Assembly (NCBI GenBank): GCA_947652115.1
Contig: OX393562.1
Coordinates: 29,916,352-29,980,351, forward strand
Length of the DNA stretch: 64,000 bases
Origin: Blastomussa wellsi
Lineage: Eukaryota > Cnidaria > Anthozoa > Scleractinia > Plerogyridae
Reading direction: 5' to 3'
This document shows, one piece after another, positions 34,954 to 43,639 of the stretch. The notes under the pieces are model-generated. The model saw only the letters and a list, made by a program, of their open reading frames with translations, ran no database searches and was not told where the DNA came from. Both the position numbers and the translations under genes were made by a program. Each line of letters opens with the position of its first letter. Position 1 is the first letter of the stretch.

Positions 34954-35496
34954 CAGGGGAGGATCCGGGATTTTTCTCAGGAGGGGTGCACCCGACTAAG
35001 GAATGACGTAACTGGTGGGCGACATAAGCAGAATGCTAGTGCTACGTCCACACTAATCCGGATAAATTTGAACTTTTTTTCTCCGGATTGGCCTTCCGTC
35101 CACACTAAAACGGCGTTTTCGGTCACCGAAAACGGAAATTTTGAAAACGCTCTCCAAGGTAGATAAATTTGAAAACGCTGGCTAGGTGTGTTAGTGTGGA
35201 CGGTGAAAACGGAACTTTTTGAAAACGCTGACATCAAAACAATCCAATAACGTTGCTCGGACAATGTGGGCATGTTCTTGCATGTATTAAGCGTTTCTTG
35301 CGAGGCAGCGTTTCAAAATCGATGGCGAAACAATTTGATAACGGTATAATGTGGACAAGAACATTTTATCCGCGTTCGAGGCGAAAACGCCGTTTTCGAA
35401 TTTATCCGGCTAAGTGTGGACGTAGCCTTAGAAAGTGGCAGATCATCTCAGGTAGGGGTGCGCACCCCCTGCACCCTCCCCTTAGATCCACCCCTG
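34954..35496. mobile_element. TIR element containing a nested TIR element
   Basis: The outer ends CAGGGGAGGATCC and GGATCTAAGG-type inverse (CTTAGATCCACCCCTG) bound 34954-35496. The inner element 35041-35426 has ends GCTACGTCCACACTAATCCG / CGGCTAAGTGTGGACGTAGC and many GAAAACG repeats. CAGGGG ends suggest hAT-type; no clear target duplication. Confidence 0.5.
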
Positions 35497-35789
35497 AGTA
35501 CTTCACTTCCAATATGGAAACACTAGTTAAATTCCCTTAACTCGCTATAATTACAAATGTTGCTTATTCGGGTGAAAGCCGAGTCCCAGTTAAACACTTG
35601 TACATTGAAATCTTTTTCACACTTGAAGGCTCAATTGTGGAGGCGTTTATGTAAAGCCAATAGTAATCCTTGTATTTGAATTTGGCAATGTTTAATTTAA
35701 CCGAAGATGAGTCTTCAAAACAATAAATTCAAAAGTATGCAATGAAAACAGCTGATAAATTCACATGTTATAAAATATTAATAGAAAAA

Positions 35790-36290
35790 CAACATCTCCA
35801 AATCCCAGGTCTGTGCGGTACACCATTCTTGAGTTATTTGCCGAAGCATCTCACGCAAATTTATTGAGCTTAGTATGGAGACGCCATAATGGTACCCATC
35901 TGAATGCCGGGCACCACCATGGCGGCCGATCAAAGAAAACATCTGGCACTCACTTTTGCTATGAAAACGATCTCTTTCCTTATGATCTAGTATATATACA
36001 CATAAACATGTTTCGTAATACTTGAACTGTTTAAACTGCACAAATCTTGAGAAAAGACCGTTTCTTCAAGCACGACAGCTTTGTCACGGAACCATCGTGA
36101 TGTCACATATGGTGGAAATTTCGAAAATTCAGCATGCTGCAAACACAAAGCATACAATTTAGCTAGAAACTTGTGAAAAGATGTATTTTTCGGATTTCTT
36201 TCACGTGGTGACAATACCAGTTTCCAGCGAATTTTGTTTTTAAAATTTTGTGACGTCACGTGAAAACCAAGAATTCTTGACTGATCTGAT
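35790..36290 (-). repeat. Interspersed repeat, copy 2 (inverted)
   Basis: The inverse counterpart of 9394-10062: TTAGTATGGAGACGCCATAA and GTGACGTCACGTGAAAACCA. Copies differ by indels. Confidence 0.5.
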
Positions 36291-36449
36291 TGTTGAGTTC
36301 GTGCTTTCTCAAGCAAGAAGTCAGGGATCGCCGAAAGTACTTTCAAATAATTCAATATTGCATTTGATGTTTTCTTTCGTTTATGGAATTCTCGAAACGG
36401 TAAAAATTTCCGATGTCGATCGTCCAAGACATCTCGCATTGAAAGAGAG

Positions 36450-36530
36450 AATTGATCAGCGCAGTGAATTTCCAATTTAAGCAATTGGAATAAAGAAGTC
36501 TGAAAAATTTCGAGGCCTCAACGTCAAGCC
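36450..36530 (-). repeat. SINE family 2 tail
   Basis: The inverse of the 24681-24737 tail (GAATTTCCAATTTAAGCAAT TGGAATAAAGAAGTCTG). It is adjacent to another coral-type repeat with direct G-rich runs (36535-36660). Confidence 0.5.
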
Positions 36531-37399
36531 CGTAGGCAGGTTTTATTTTTCTGGAGGGTGAGATCCAAAGAGGAGACGGACCAAACGAGCGCTGGAGGCG
36601 CGAGTCTCTTTGTGGATCCGGGGGCACCCCTTCCCCTTTCCCTACCGGGGTATTTTGAAAATTAGGTTGTCTGAGACTGCATTTCGTGCGTTTCTTAGGC
36701 AGTGTGATATGAAAACAGGCGGTCAAAAGCGAACTTAAAAATGGGAATATTACTCAAATTTTGAACTTCAAAATGGATTTTTTTGGCCCAGACTAGTACT
36801 TTATATACTATACTATATTATATAAGTATAAGTATAGCACTTTTTTCTAAATCGTGTGTCAACAAAAAAGTGTACCTCTGCAGCCAGCTGTGGGGAGGTG
36901 CGGGCGCACCCAACGTCGAGTGTCTTTGTTGTTTAACAGTATCAAAGCTAATCCATGGTTTTGTTTATATAGATTCTTCAACTCTAGGAAGTGTTCCACC
37001 ATTTTTTTTGTAAAATGGTGGAATCGCATAGTTTTCTAAGAGTAATATCATAACTGCAGTGAAGGAGAAACTGATTGAGGCCACCATACTTTCCAATAAA
37101 ATGGTTTTAAATTGTTTTTCAAATTTTCTGGAAGTGTTTGTCTGCTGTCAGAAGTCTAGAAATCCAAGGCCAAATTTAAAGATTTGAACATGACTTCGAC
37201 ATTTGGAGAACGTAAGCATATTCTTGATAAAAAACATCTCTTTTGATTTTGTCTTGTTTTTCATTCCAGATAAAGCTAAAAATATAATCTTTTTATAGTA
37301 GGGATGTGACATTTTGGACAACTGTTGTTGAAGCCGAATACACCAGATGTAGGATACCCAAACACTGAACTATGAGACATTTGCCTAGTATAAGGAGAG

Positions 37400-37672
37400 G
37401 TTTCGAGCCTCCACATACTAAAGAAACGTTGGTGCTGCGTCGGTGGGAAGTATAACAATATAATTTGGTTTTATCAACTGGGTTGATAATGTGAATTGGT
37501 CACCGTAAAGAGATTCGAGAGCTGACGTTTCGAGGGTTAACCCTTCGTCGGAGCGAATCCAATCCATTCGCTCCGACGAAGGGCTAACGCTCGAAACGTC
37601 ACCTCTCGAATCTCTCTATACGGTGGCCACCACTTAATCAACCCAGTTGATAAAACCAAATTATACTCCACA
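37400..37672. repeat. Head-to-head pair of Penelope terminal repeats (large palindrome)
   Basis: A minus-orientation copy (37400-37558, including the leader inverse CTGCGTCGGTGGGAAG) meets a plus-orientation copy (37567-37672) across a short centre GAATCCAATCCATTC. Each arm of about 100 bp carries a hammerhead-like core (37522-37552 minus and 37572-37601 plus). Transcripts through both would form a long hairpin. Confidence 0.8.
37522..37601. ncRNA. Two opposed hammerhead-like motifs at the palindrome centre
   Basis: The minus core at 37522-37552 has a changed stem II loop (GGGTTAACCC, itself palindromic). The plus core at 37572-37601 is the standard CCGACGAAGGGCTAACGCTC then GAAACGTC. The pair is symmetric about 37562. 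Confidence 0.5.
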
Positions 37673-37694
37673 TACTTAGTTTGGTGGACATATT

Positions 37695-37812
37695 ATCAAT
37701 TTTTATATCTACATTTTTCTATAGAATCTCTTTCTCGTTATAAGAAATAAAAGTCCCTAGTACTTTCACAAGTTCCTTGGTCCATTTTATCCTAAAATGC
37801 TTGGGCTCATTG
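37695..37812 (-). pseudogene. L1/Tx1-like LINE reverse transcriptase fragment (downstream half, left of the Ty3 element)
   Basis: On the minus strand this stretch reads KWTKELVKVLGTFISYNEKE, a segment typical of L1/Tx1-type RTs just after the palm. It stands next to the Penelope palindrome. Its upstream half lies across the Ty3 insertion at 42490-42780; removing the retrotransposon and one CATTG makes the two halves contiguous. Premature stops are present. Confidence 0.6.
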
Positions 37813-37952
37813 TGTCACAGTATGTGTGGGACTGGGCACGAGTGACTGGTCTTGGATGAGTCAGCCATCTTGATATTTGTACATGTGCGACTTCTCAGTA
37901 AATGTTGGTTCCTTATTGTTCTTTATTGTTGTTCCTCGTCAATACTTTAACA
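37813..37952 (+). repeat. 5' LTR of the Ty3/gypsy element
   Basis: This 140-bp direct repeat is identical to 42350-42489, with TG...CA ends. It begins the element immediately after the CATTG target copy. A TTATTGTTCTTTATTGTTGTT stretch lies near its 3' side. A promoter and polyadenylation role is expected from the family; no clear TATA box was identified. Confidence 0.95.
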
Positions 37953-38108
37953 TGGTGGCAGCGAGCGGACAGTAGAACACGCCCAGCGAGATTTCGATGT
38001 CTGAATTGTGTAGATGCACCCGATGAACGAAGATTCAGAAGTCAACGCTTCGTAGCGTGCAGCCGAGTATTTTTGCAATTCTACCGGCCGACCCCTTACT
38101 TTGCAAAC

Positions 38109-39440
38109 ATGGGCGAGCTCTCCGGAATTCAGCCGCCTCAGATGGATTGGAATGGGTCTGACCTACCTACTGGATTCAAAAGTTTCAAGCAATATTGTCA
38201 GCTGATCTTTGACGGGCCTTTAAGCCAGAAAGACGAGAAAGTCAAGGCAACATACATCTTACTGTGGATTGGGGAGGAAGGCCGGAAGATTTTCAACTCT
38301 TTCGAGCTTAGCGAAGAAGAAAAGCAGAAAACTGACGTGATATTCGACAAATTCACAGCGTATTTAGAACCAAAGTCGAACTTTCGCATTGCCCGATACC
38401 AGTTACAAGGATTCAGACAGTCTGATGATGAATCTGTAGATTCGTTCATGGCCAGATGTAAAATACAAGCACAGAAGTGCCGGTTTGGCGAAGGCGAAAT
38501 AGAGGATCGTCTTATTGAACAGCTAATTATTGGCACCAAGGAACGCAAGGTGCAGGAGGCCCTTTTAGGAAAAGATGAGAAACTGAAACTCGACAAGGCA
38601 ATGGACATTGCTAGGAAAAGAGAGGCCACAGTTAATGACATGAAATCTCTCGAGCAACAAGGTACATCCACACGTGGTCGCGAAACCAACATTGATGCTG
38701 TTAGACAAAATGCCAATCCCCGGTGTGGAAAATGTGGACTTAACCATGATAAAAAATGCCCAGCCCAAGGCACAAGATGCAGGAAATGCAATCAGTGGAA
38801 CCACTGGGAACAAGTCTGCAGAAATAAACAAGGTCATGACCGGAAATCCAAGCCACCCGAAGGCAGAAAGCCTCATGACAAATCAGGTCAGAGTAGGGTA
38901 CATGTAGTCGAGGAGTCGAGTTCTAGTTTTGATGAGTTGTTGTTTGAGTCCATTCAGATTGACAGCTCCACTGTGAATTTAACACGAGATGAAGCATTTG
39001 CAAAAGTTCATGTTGAACTACCAAACATTGACCACCCCAAATCTATGCTCAAAGTAAAAGTGGATACTGGTGCACAGGGAAATATTTTGCCCTTACGAAT
39101 TTTTAGAAATATGTTTCCAGAACATGTGAACGAGCATGGCCTTCCAACAGACACAACACATACCCACACCAAATTGATTGCTTACAATGGCACACCAATA
39201 CCACAGCACGGGGTATGTTCCATCAAATGTTCATATGGTGACAAAAAAACTAATGCAAGGTTTTATGTTGCTGATGTTGATGGCCCAGCTATATGTGGCC
39301 TTCCCACTTCCTGTGAGCTTCAGTTAGTGGAACTGCATTGTGGTATTTATACCACCAAGATGCCTTACCCAACAATTAAGGATAAGAGCGACCTTCACCT
39401 GCTGTATCCTGATCGGTTTAATGGTATTGGCAAATTCTAA
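38109..39440 (+). CDS. Ty3/gypsy Gag-protease ORF
   Basis: The open frame extends upstream into the LTR (37902), but the likely start is the ATG at 38109 (MGELSGIQPPQMDW), giving about 443 aa. Residues 1-190 resemble a retrotransposon capsid domain (YLEPKSNFRIARYQLQGFRQ). A nucleocapsid part has two CCHC-type knuckles, C-x2-C-x3-H-x3-C and C-x2-C-x4-H-x4-C, near 38733-38820. An aspartic protease follows with the catalytic motif VDTGAQGNILPL at about 39060. The frame closes with TAA at 39438-39440, just where the family normally continues into RT. Homologous-looking pol sequence resumes one frame over shortly after. The stop plus shift therefore separates protease from RT, either as decay of this copy or, less likely, a programmed event. 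Confidence 0.88.
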   Translation: MGELSGIQPPQMDWNGSDLPTGFKSFKQYCQLIFDGPLSQKDEKVKATYILLWIGEEGRKIFNSFELSEEEKQKTDVIFDKFTAYLEPKSNFRIARYQLQGFRQSDDESVDSFMARCKIQAQKCRFGEGEIEDRLIEQLIIGTKERKVQEALLGKDEKLKLDKAMDIARKREATVNDMKSLEQQGTSTRGRETNIDAVRQNANPRCGKCGLNHDKKCPAQGTRCRKCNQWNHWEQVCRNKQGHDRKSKPPEGRKPHDKSGQSRVHVVEESSSSFDELLFESIQIDSSTVNLTRDEAFAKVHVELPNIDHPKSMLKVKVDTGAQGNILPLRIFRNMFPEHVNEHGLPTDTTHTHTKLIAYNGTPIPQHGVCSIKCSYGDKKTNARFYVADVDGPAICGLPTSCELQLVELHCGIYTTKMPYPTIKDKSDLHLLYPDRFNGIGKF

Positions 39441-39473
39441 GGAGAGTACCACATTATTACAGACCCCTCGAAA

Positions 39474-40797
39474 ATGCCCAATTCACATCAAGGATGATAT
39501 TAAGAAAGAACTTGACGAAATGGTCAGTCTAGGAGTGATTAAACCAGTGACTGAGCCCACTGACTGGGTTTCAAGTGTAGCTTACTCCCAAAAATCAAAT
39601 GGGAGGTGGCCTATTTGCCTCGATCCAAAGGATCTTAACCGAGCTGTCAAGAGAAGCCATCATCACACGCCAACCTTAGAAGAGGTCACGCACAAATTCA
39701 AAGGTAGTACAATATTTTCAAAGTTAGATGCCCGCCATGGTTATTGGTCTGTAGTGCTGGATGATGAGTCTTCTTTCCTCACAACCTTCAACAGCCCCTT
39801 TGGAAGATTCAGGTTTACCCGCCTGCCTTTTGGATTATGTGTTAGCCAGGATATTTTCCAACAGAAGATGGACTTTATTCTTGAGAAATGTCCTGGAACA
39901 GTTGGTATTGCAGATGATATTGCAGTCCATGGCCCTACAGAGGAAGAGCATGATGCAAACTTGCACAATCTAATGTTGGTCGCGCGTCAGCATGGTCTCG
40001 TTTTCAACTTGGACAAATGCAGTATTAAGGAGACAAAGATCACTTTCTTTGGCATGCTGTTCGATGCAGACGGAGTACATCCTGACCCAGAGAAAGTGGA
40101 AGCCATCAGGGCCTTACAAGAGCCACAGGACACCCAAGAGCTCCAAACCTTCCTTGGCATAGCAACATACATGGCCCCTTTCATTCCAAACCTGTCGGCT
40201 ATGTCAGAGCCTCTGAGAAACCTTCTTAAGAAAGGCACTGAATTCCAGTGGTCCCCTTCCCACAAGATGGCTTTTGAAAACATCAAGCAGTCAATCTGCC
40301 GCGAAGTATCATTAACATACTTTGACCCGGAGAAGGAAACAGTTATCCAGGAAGATGCATCCCTTCGAGGTCTTGGAAGTGCTCTGGTACAGGAAGGCAA
40401 AGTTGTAGCTTTTGCATCAAGGGCACTCACGGACACAGAGAAACGTTATGCAAATATCGAGCGTGAAATGCTTGCTGTTGTTGTGGCTTGTGAGAAATTT
40501 CACTCCTACTTGTTTGGAAAAAAATTCACAGTCGAGTCAGATCACAAGCCCCTTGAAATGATTCACATGAAGAATTTAACAGCTGCACCCCCAAGGCTTC
40601 AGTGAATGCTGCTCAGAATACAGGGATATGACATGACAATCAAGTATAAACCTGGAACTGAAATGCTTCTTGCTGACCCAATGTCAAGACTAAATCCCCT
40701 ACCCGGTAAGGAATCCTTGGATCTACATCAAGTGTGCCTGGTGCAATTTTCTGATACAAGATTAGACACTCAGACAAGACACCTCGTCAGATCCTGA
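39474..40797 (+). pseudogene. Ty3/gypsy reverse transcriptase-RNase H region, interrupted
   Basis: The frame starting near PRKCPIHIKDDIKKELDEMV carries the RT fingers and palm: RWPICLDPKDLNRAV, FSKLDARHGYWSVVLDDES, FRFTRLPFGLCVSQDIFQQK, and an active site read as GIADDIAVHG instead of the usual Y-x-DD. The thumb/connection segment (LQTFLGIATYMAPFIP) and RNase H follow (EDASLRGLGSALVQEGK, TEKRYANIEREMLAV, SDHKPLEMI). An in-frame TGA at 40603-40605 sits in a position where the family usually has Arg, consistent with CGA-to-TGA decay of a methylated CpG. A frameshift near 40765-40785 then precedes the integrase frame. The RT itself is uninterrupted for over 370 codons. Function would require trans-complementation. 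Confidence 0.85.
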
Positions 40798-40864
40798 ACT
40801 TACAGCTCTACGAGAAGTCATTTACCATGGATGGCCTGAAAAACAAAAGCAAGTCCCAATCCAT

Positions 40865-42079
40865 TTGAGGAAGTATTGGGCTTACCGTGATGAGCTGTCA
40901 ATTGAGAACGGTCTAATCCTTAAAGGTGAAAGAGTGATCATTCCGGAATCACAAAGAAATGACATTATAGAGAGACTACACCAGGCCCACCAGGGTGTCG
41001 AGAAATGCCAGCTTCGAGCAAAATCGTGTGTATTCTGGCCGGGCATTAATAAGGAAATTGAGGCCAGGGTGCAGAAATGTGAAGTTTGTCAAGAAAGTCA
41101 ACACACACAAGCCAAAGAAACATTGGAGCCACATGAAATACCCACAAGACCATGGCAGGTCATTGGGACCGATTTGTTTTCGTGGAACGGGGAAGACTAT
41201 CTACTCCTTTGTGACTATTACTCCAAGTTCCCCATCGTAAGGAAAATACCACGTGGACAGTCCACAGGCAACACAGTTGTCAGTCTTACAAAAAGTGTGT
41301 TCTCAGAACAAGGAGTACCAGAAATTTTAATCTCAGATAATGGCCCACAGTATGACTGCAAAAGCTACGAAGAATTCTCCAAAGCGTGGGGTTTCCAACA
41401 TATTACGTCAAGCCCAAGATACCCAAGATCCAACGGATTCATTGAGAGACAAGTTCAGACTGTCAAACACACCTTGTCCAAGGCTAAGGAGTCTGGACAG
41501 GACCCCTACATGTCATTACTTTGCCTTAGTTCTACCCCAGTTGACTCACAGCTCCCTTCTCCAGCCGAGTTACTTTATCAGCGTAAACTCCAATCAAACC
41601 TACCCATCCGGGTGGGGAACCAAATACCTGACAAGGACAAGATCAACCAGCGTTTAACAGAGCGGCAGGAGCGAATGAAATACTATCACGACAAGTCTGC
41701 AACCGATCTTAGCCCCTTGACAGCTGGACAGCCTGTGCGTATACAAGACCAAGCAACCAAGACATGGCTACCAGGAAGTATAAATTGCGTGCGACCAGAA
41801 CCCCGTTCATATGAGGTGACGACCCAATCTGGGTCAGTCCTTCGCCGTAATAGACGCCATCTTCGCCCAGTAATGGCCATGATGGAGCCCAAGTATGAGC
41901 CAGGTGTTATAGAATCTGATGAGCCTTCAGATGAGGTGCCAGAGCTTGTTGAGGCACCTCCTACCTCTTCGCCAGATGTCAACGTCAGTTCAGGAACATC
42001 TAGCGGCAGTCAGAATTCGGGAACCTACCGAACCAGGAGTGGACGTGAAGTGAACAGACCCGCTCGTTTTACTGAATAA
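40865..42079 (+). CDS. Ty3/gypsy integrase region
   Basis: The open frame of 404 codons is part of pol, shifted relative to the RT frame upstream; the integrase frame can be read back to about 40780. It has an HHCC zinc-binding domain (HQAHQGVEKCQ ... CEVCQES) and an RNase H-fold core with the D, D and E residues (GTDLFSWNGEDYLLL, ISDNGPQYDC, SNGFIERQVQTVK). A C-terminal DNA-binding-like region follows (GQPVRIQDQATKTWLPGSI) and then a Ser/Pro/Glu-rich tail ending RPARFTE. The terminator is TAA at about 42077-42079, about 270 bp before the 3' LTR. It cleaves and joins the cDNA ends. The domain looks intact, but its translation depends on passing the upstream breaks. Confidence 0.88.
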   Translation: MRKYWAYRDELSIENGLILKGERVIIPESQRNDIIERLHQAHQGVEKCQLRAKSCVFWPGINKEIEARVQKCEVCQESQHTQAKETLEPHEIPTRPWQVIGTDLFSWNGEDYLLLCDYYSKFPIVRKIPRGQSTGNTVVSLTKSVFSEQGVPEILISDNGPQYDCKSYEEFSKAWGFQHITSSPRYPRSNGFIERQVQTVKHTLSKAKESGQDPYMSLLCLSSTPVDSQLPSPAELLYQRKLQSNLPIRVGNQIPDKDKINQRLTERQERMKYYHDKSATDLSPLTAGQPVRIQDQATKTWLPGSINCVRPEPRSYEVTTQSGSVLRRNRRHLRPVMAMMEPKYEPGVIESDEPSDEVPELVEAPPTSSPDVNVSSGTSSGSQNSGTYRTRSGREVNRPARFTE

Positions 42080-42349
42080 TCTAGTTTGACTCTATTCTGA
42101 TTTTCTAGGTTGATTTCAGTTCTTAACACGAGCTCGCGTTTTTCTAGTTTAGCTTATTTCAGGCACGTGCCAATTTTCAATCTTGGACAATGTTTTTAGT
42201 GTTATTGTTTGCATATGGACAACTTTGTTGCCAATGACATTGCAGGGATCCATATGTCATGGAAGTTTATGTTTGACTTTACAGGCTTTTGCCTCATTTT
42301 CGATTTCTAGCGTTGAGTTACTGTAATTTTTTTTTTTGAAAAAGGGGGA

Positions 42350-42489
42350 TGTCACAGTATGTGTGGGACTGGGCACGAGTGACTGGTCTTGGATGAGTCA
42401 GCCATCTTGATATTTGTACATGTGCGACTTCTCAGTAAATGTTGGTTCCTTATTGTTCTTTATTGTTGTTCCTCGTCAATACTTTAACA
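42350..42489 (+). repeat. 3' LTR of the Ty3/gypsy element
   Basis: Identical to the 5' LTR over all 140 bases. It is preceded directly by the polypurine tract at about 42339-42349 and followed by the second CATTG target copy. Confidence 0.95.
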
Positions 42490-42790
42490 CATTGAACCTT
42501 TGATACCCTTTATCTTTTCCACATTGAATTTAAGTCCTGAAATGTTTCCAAATTCATCTACTAGTTTAAGTGACGTTTCAAATGAGGCTAAATTGCTTTA
42601 AAATAGCGAGGTATCATCTGTGAATTGACTGATTATGACCCTATGTTAATTTCCAATAAGTTTAATCCCCTCTAAGCCTAACTGCTAATACTTCAGCCCC
42701 CAAATGATACGGTGATAGGGAGCACCCCTGTCTAACTCCTCTCGCATCAAAAGCAATTAAAGATATGGACAAATGTAAGGAGCGCTAGTC
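42490..42790 (-). pseudogene. L1/Tx1-like LINE reverse transcriptase fragment (palm, right of the Ty3 element)
   Basis: The minus-strand translation contains RGVRQGCSLSPYHLGAEVLA and then, after a stop, QFTDDTSLF, the RT active site in F-x-DD form, and LVDEFGNISGLKFNVEK. These are the canonical consecutive motifs of an L1/Tx1-type LINE palm. Several stops and frame losses mark it as old. The Ty3 element inserted into it, and the reading resumes at 37812. Confidence 0.68.
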
Positions 42791-43060
42791 TCAAATGTGT
42801 GGCCTCTAACCTCAGAAAGGAAAAACATTACTCAGCGTCTTGTGTAGTTAGGAAAGAGAAGACCCATGGAACGGGGCTGCTCAAGATTAACCCTTTCAGT
42901 GAAGGATACAGACGTAACACATCGAACATTCAAGGGACGCTTTTCGGTTAATAGAAACTGCATGATAATAATAAAAAAATCCTTTGAAAGACTATCGTAA
43001 TGTATAGAAACTGTTTATAGCTGCTTTTGCGGGCGGATGGCCAAGATAGAGATTAATGCC

Positions 43061-43093
43061 AACTTGAAAACGTCGGGTCGACGTTTTCAAGTT
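43061..43093. repeat. Perfect 15-bp-arm palindrome
   Basis: AACTTGAAAACGTCG GGT CGACGTTTTCAAGTT, about 550 bp upstream of the gene B ATG. It might be a small MITE core or a regulatory hairpin; no factor is implied. Confidence 0.6.
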
Positions 43094-43639
43094 TTCCCAT
43101 TGCATCTCATATGAAATCAGTAATAACATATTTTGCCTCGCCCTTCTGTTCTGAATTCACTTGATGTTATAAAAAGAGATTTAGAAACGATTTCAGTATT
43201 GACAAGGCATTAGAAGTTTAAATTTAGCTAATTCTGAAACATCGTGATAACCTCCGTGATACTTCCCCTTTAACATTTACTAAATCCGATTCAATCCGTG
43301 CTCAGTATAGACAGTCACTGAAAAGCCCTTGTTTTGTACTATATTGTAACTGTATTGTAACTGTTCCTAGTCTTAATATCACATTACACGCTATCAACGC
43401 ATTTCATTTTACTTCAAGTCATTATATGTAAAACCCTGAAGAACAAAGGCAGTGCCTTGCGGAATACTATCATTGACATTATAGTTCACTGTTAATTCAA
43501 CCTTGCCTTGTAGTGTTTTCGTTGACATGACAACTGAGAAATATACATGTATTTCACAGGCTGTTTACTTTCGAATTTCATTTTTAGGCGAAAAGTTATT
43601 TAGATTATCCAGTACAGGAAATCGTGAGAATTTCAAGAA

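Larger units (their letters stand above)
37813..42489 (+). mobile_element. Ty3/gypsy LTR retrotransposon, complete with LTRs and TSD
   Basis: The element has 140-bp LTRs at 37813-37952 and 42350-42489. Read base by base they are identical, begin TGTCACAG and end TTTAACA. The flanks carry a 5-bp target duplication CATTG (37808-37812 and 42490-42494). A TGG-starting primer-binding site follows the 5' LTR (37953 on) and a purine tract (GAAAAAGGGGGA) abuts the 3' LTR. Internally it has gag, zinc knuckles, protease, RT, RNase H and integrase in that order, the Ty3/gypsy order. Reading frames are broken at several points, so this copy is probably not autonomous. It interrupts an L1/Tx1-like LINE fragment. 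Confidence 0.95.

Noticed and set aside
38198..38876. Long minus-strand ORFs in the Gag region
   Set aside because: Antisense shadows of the well-supported Ty3 Gag-protease frame.
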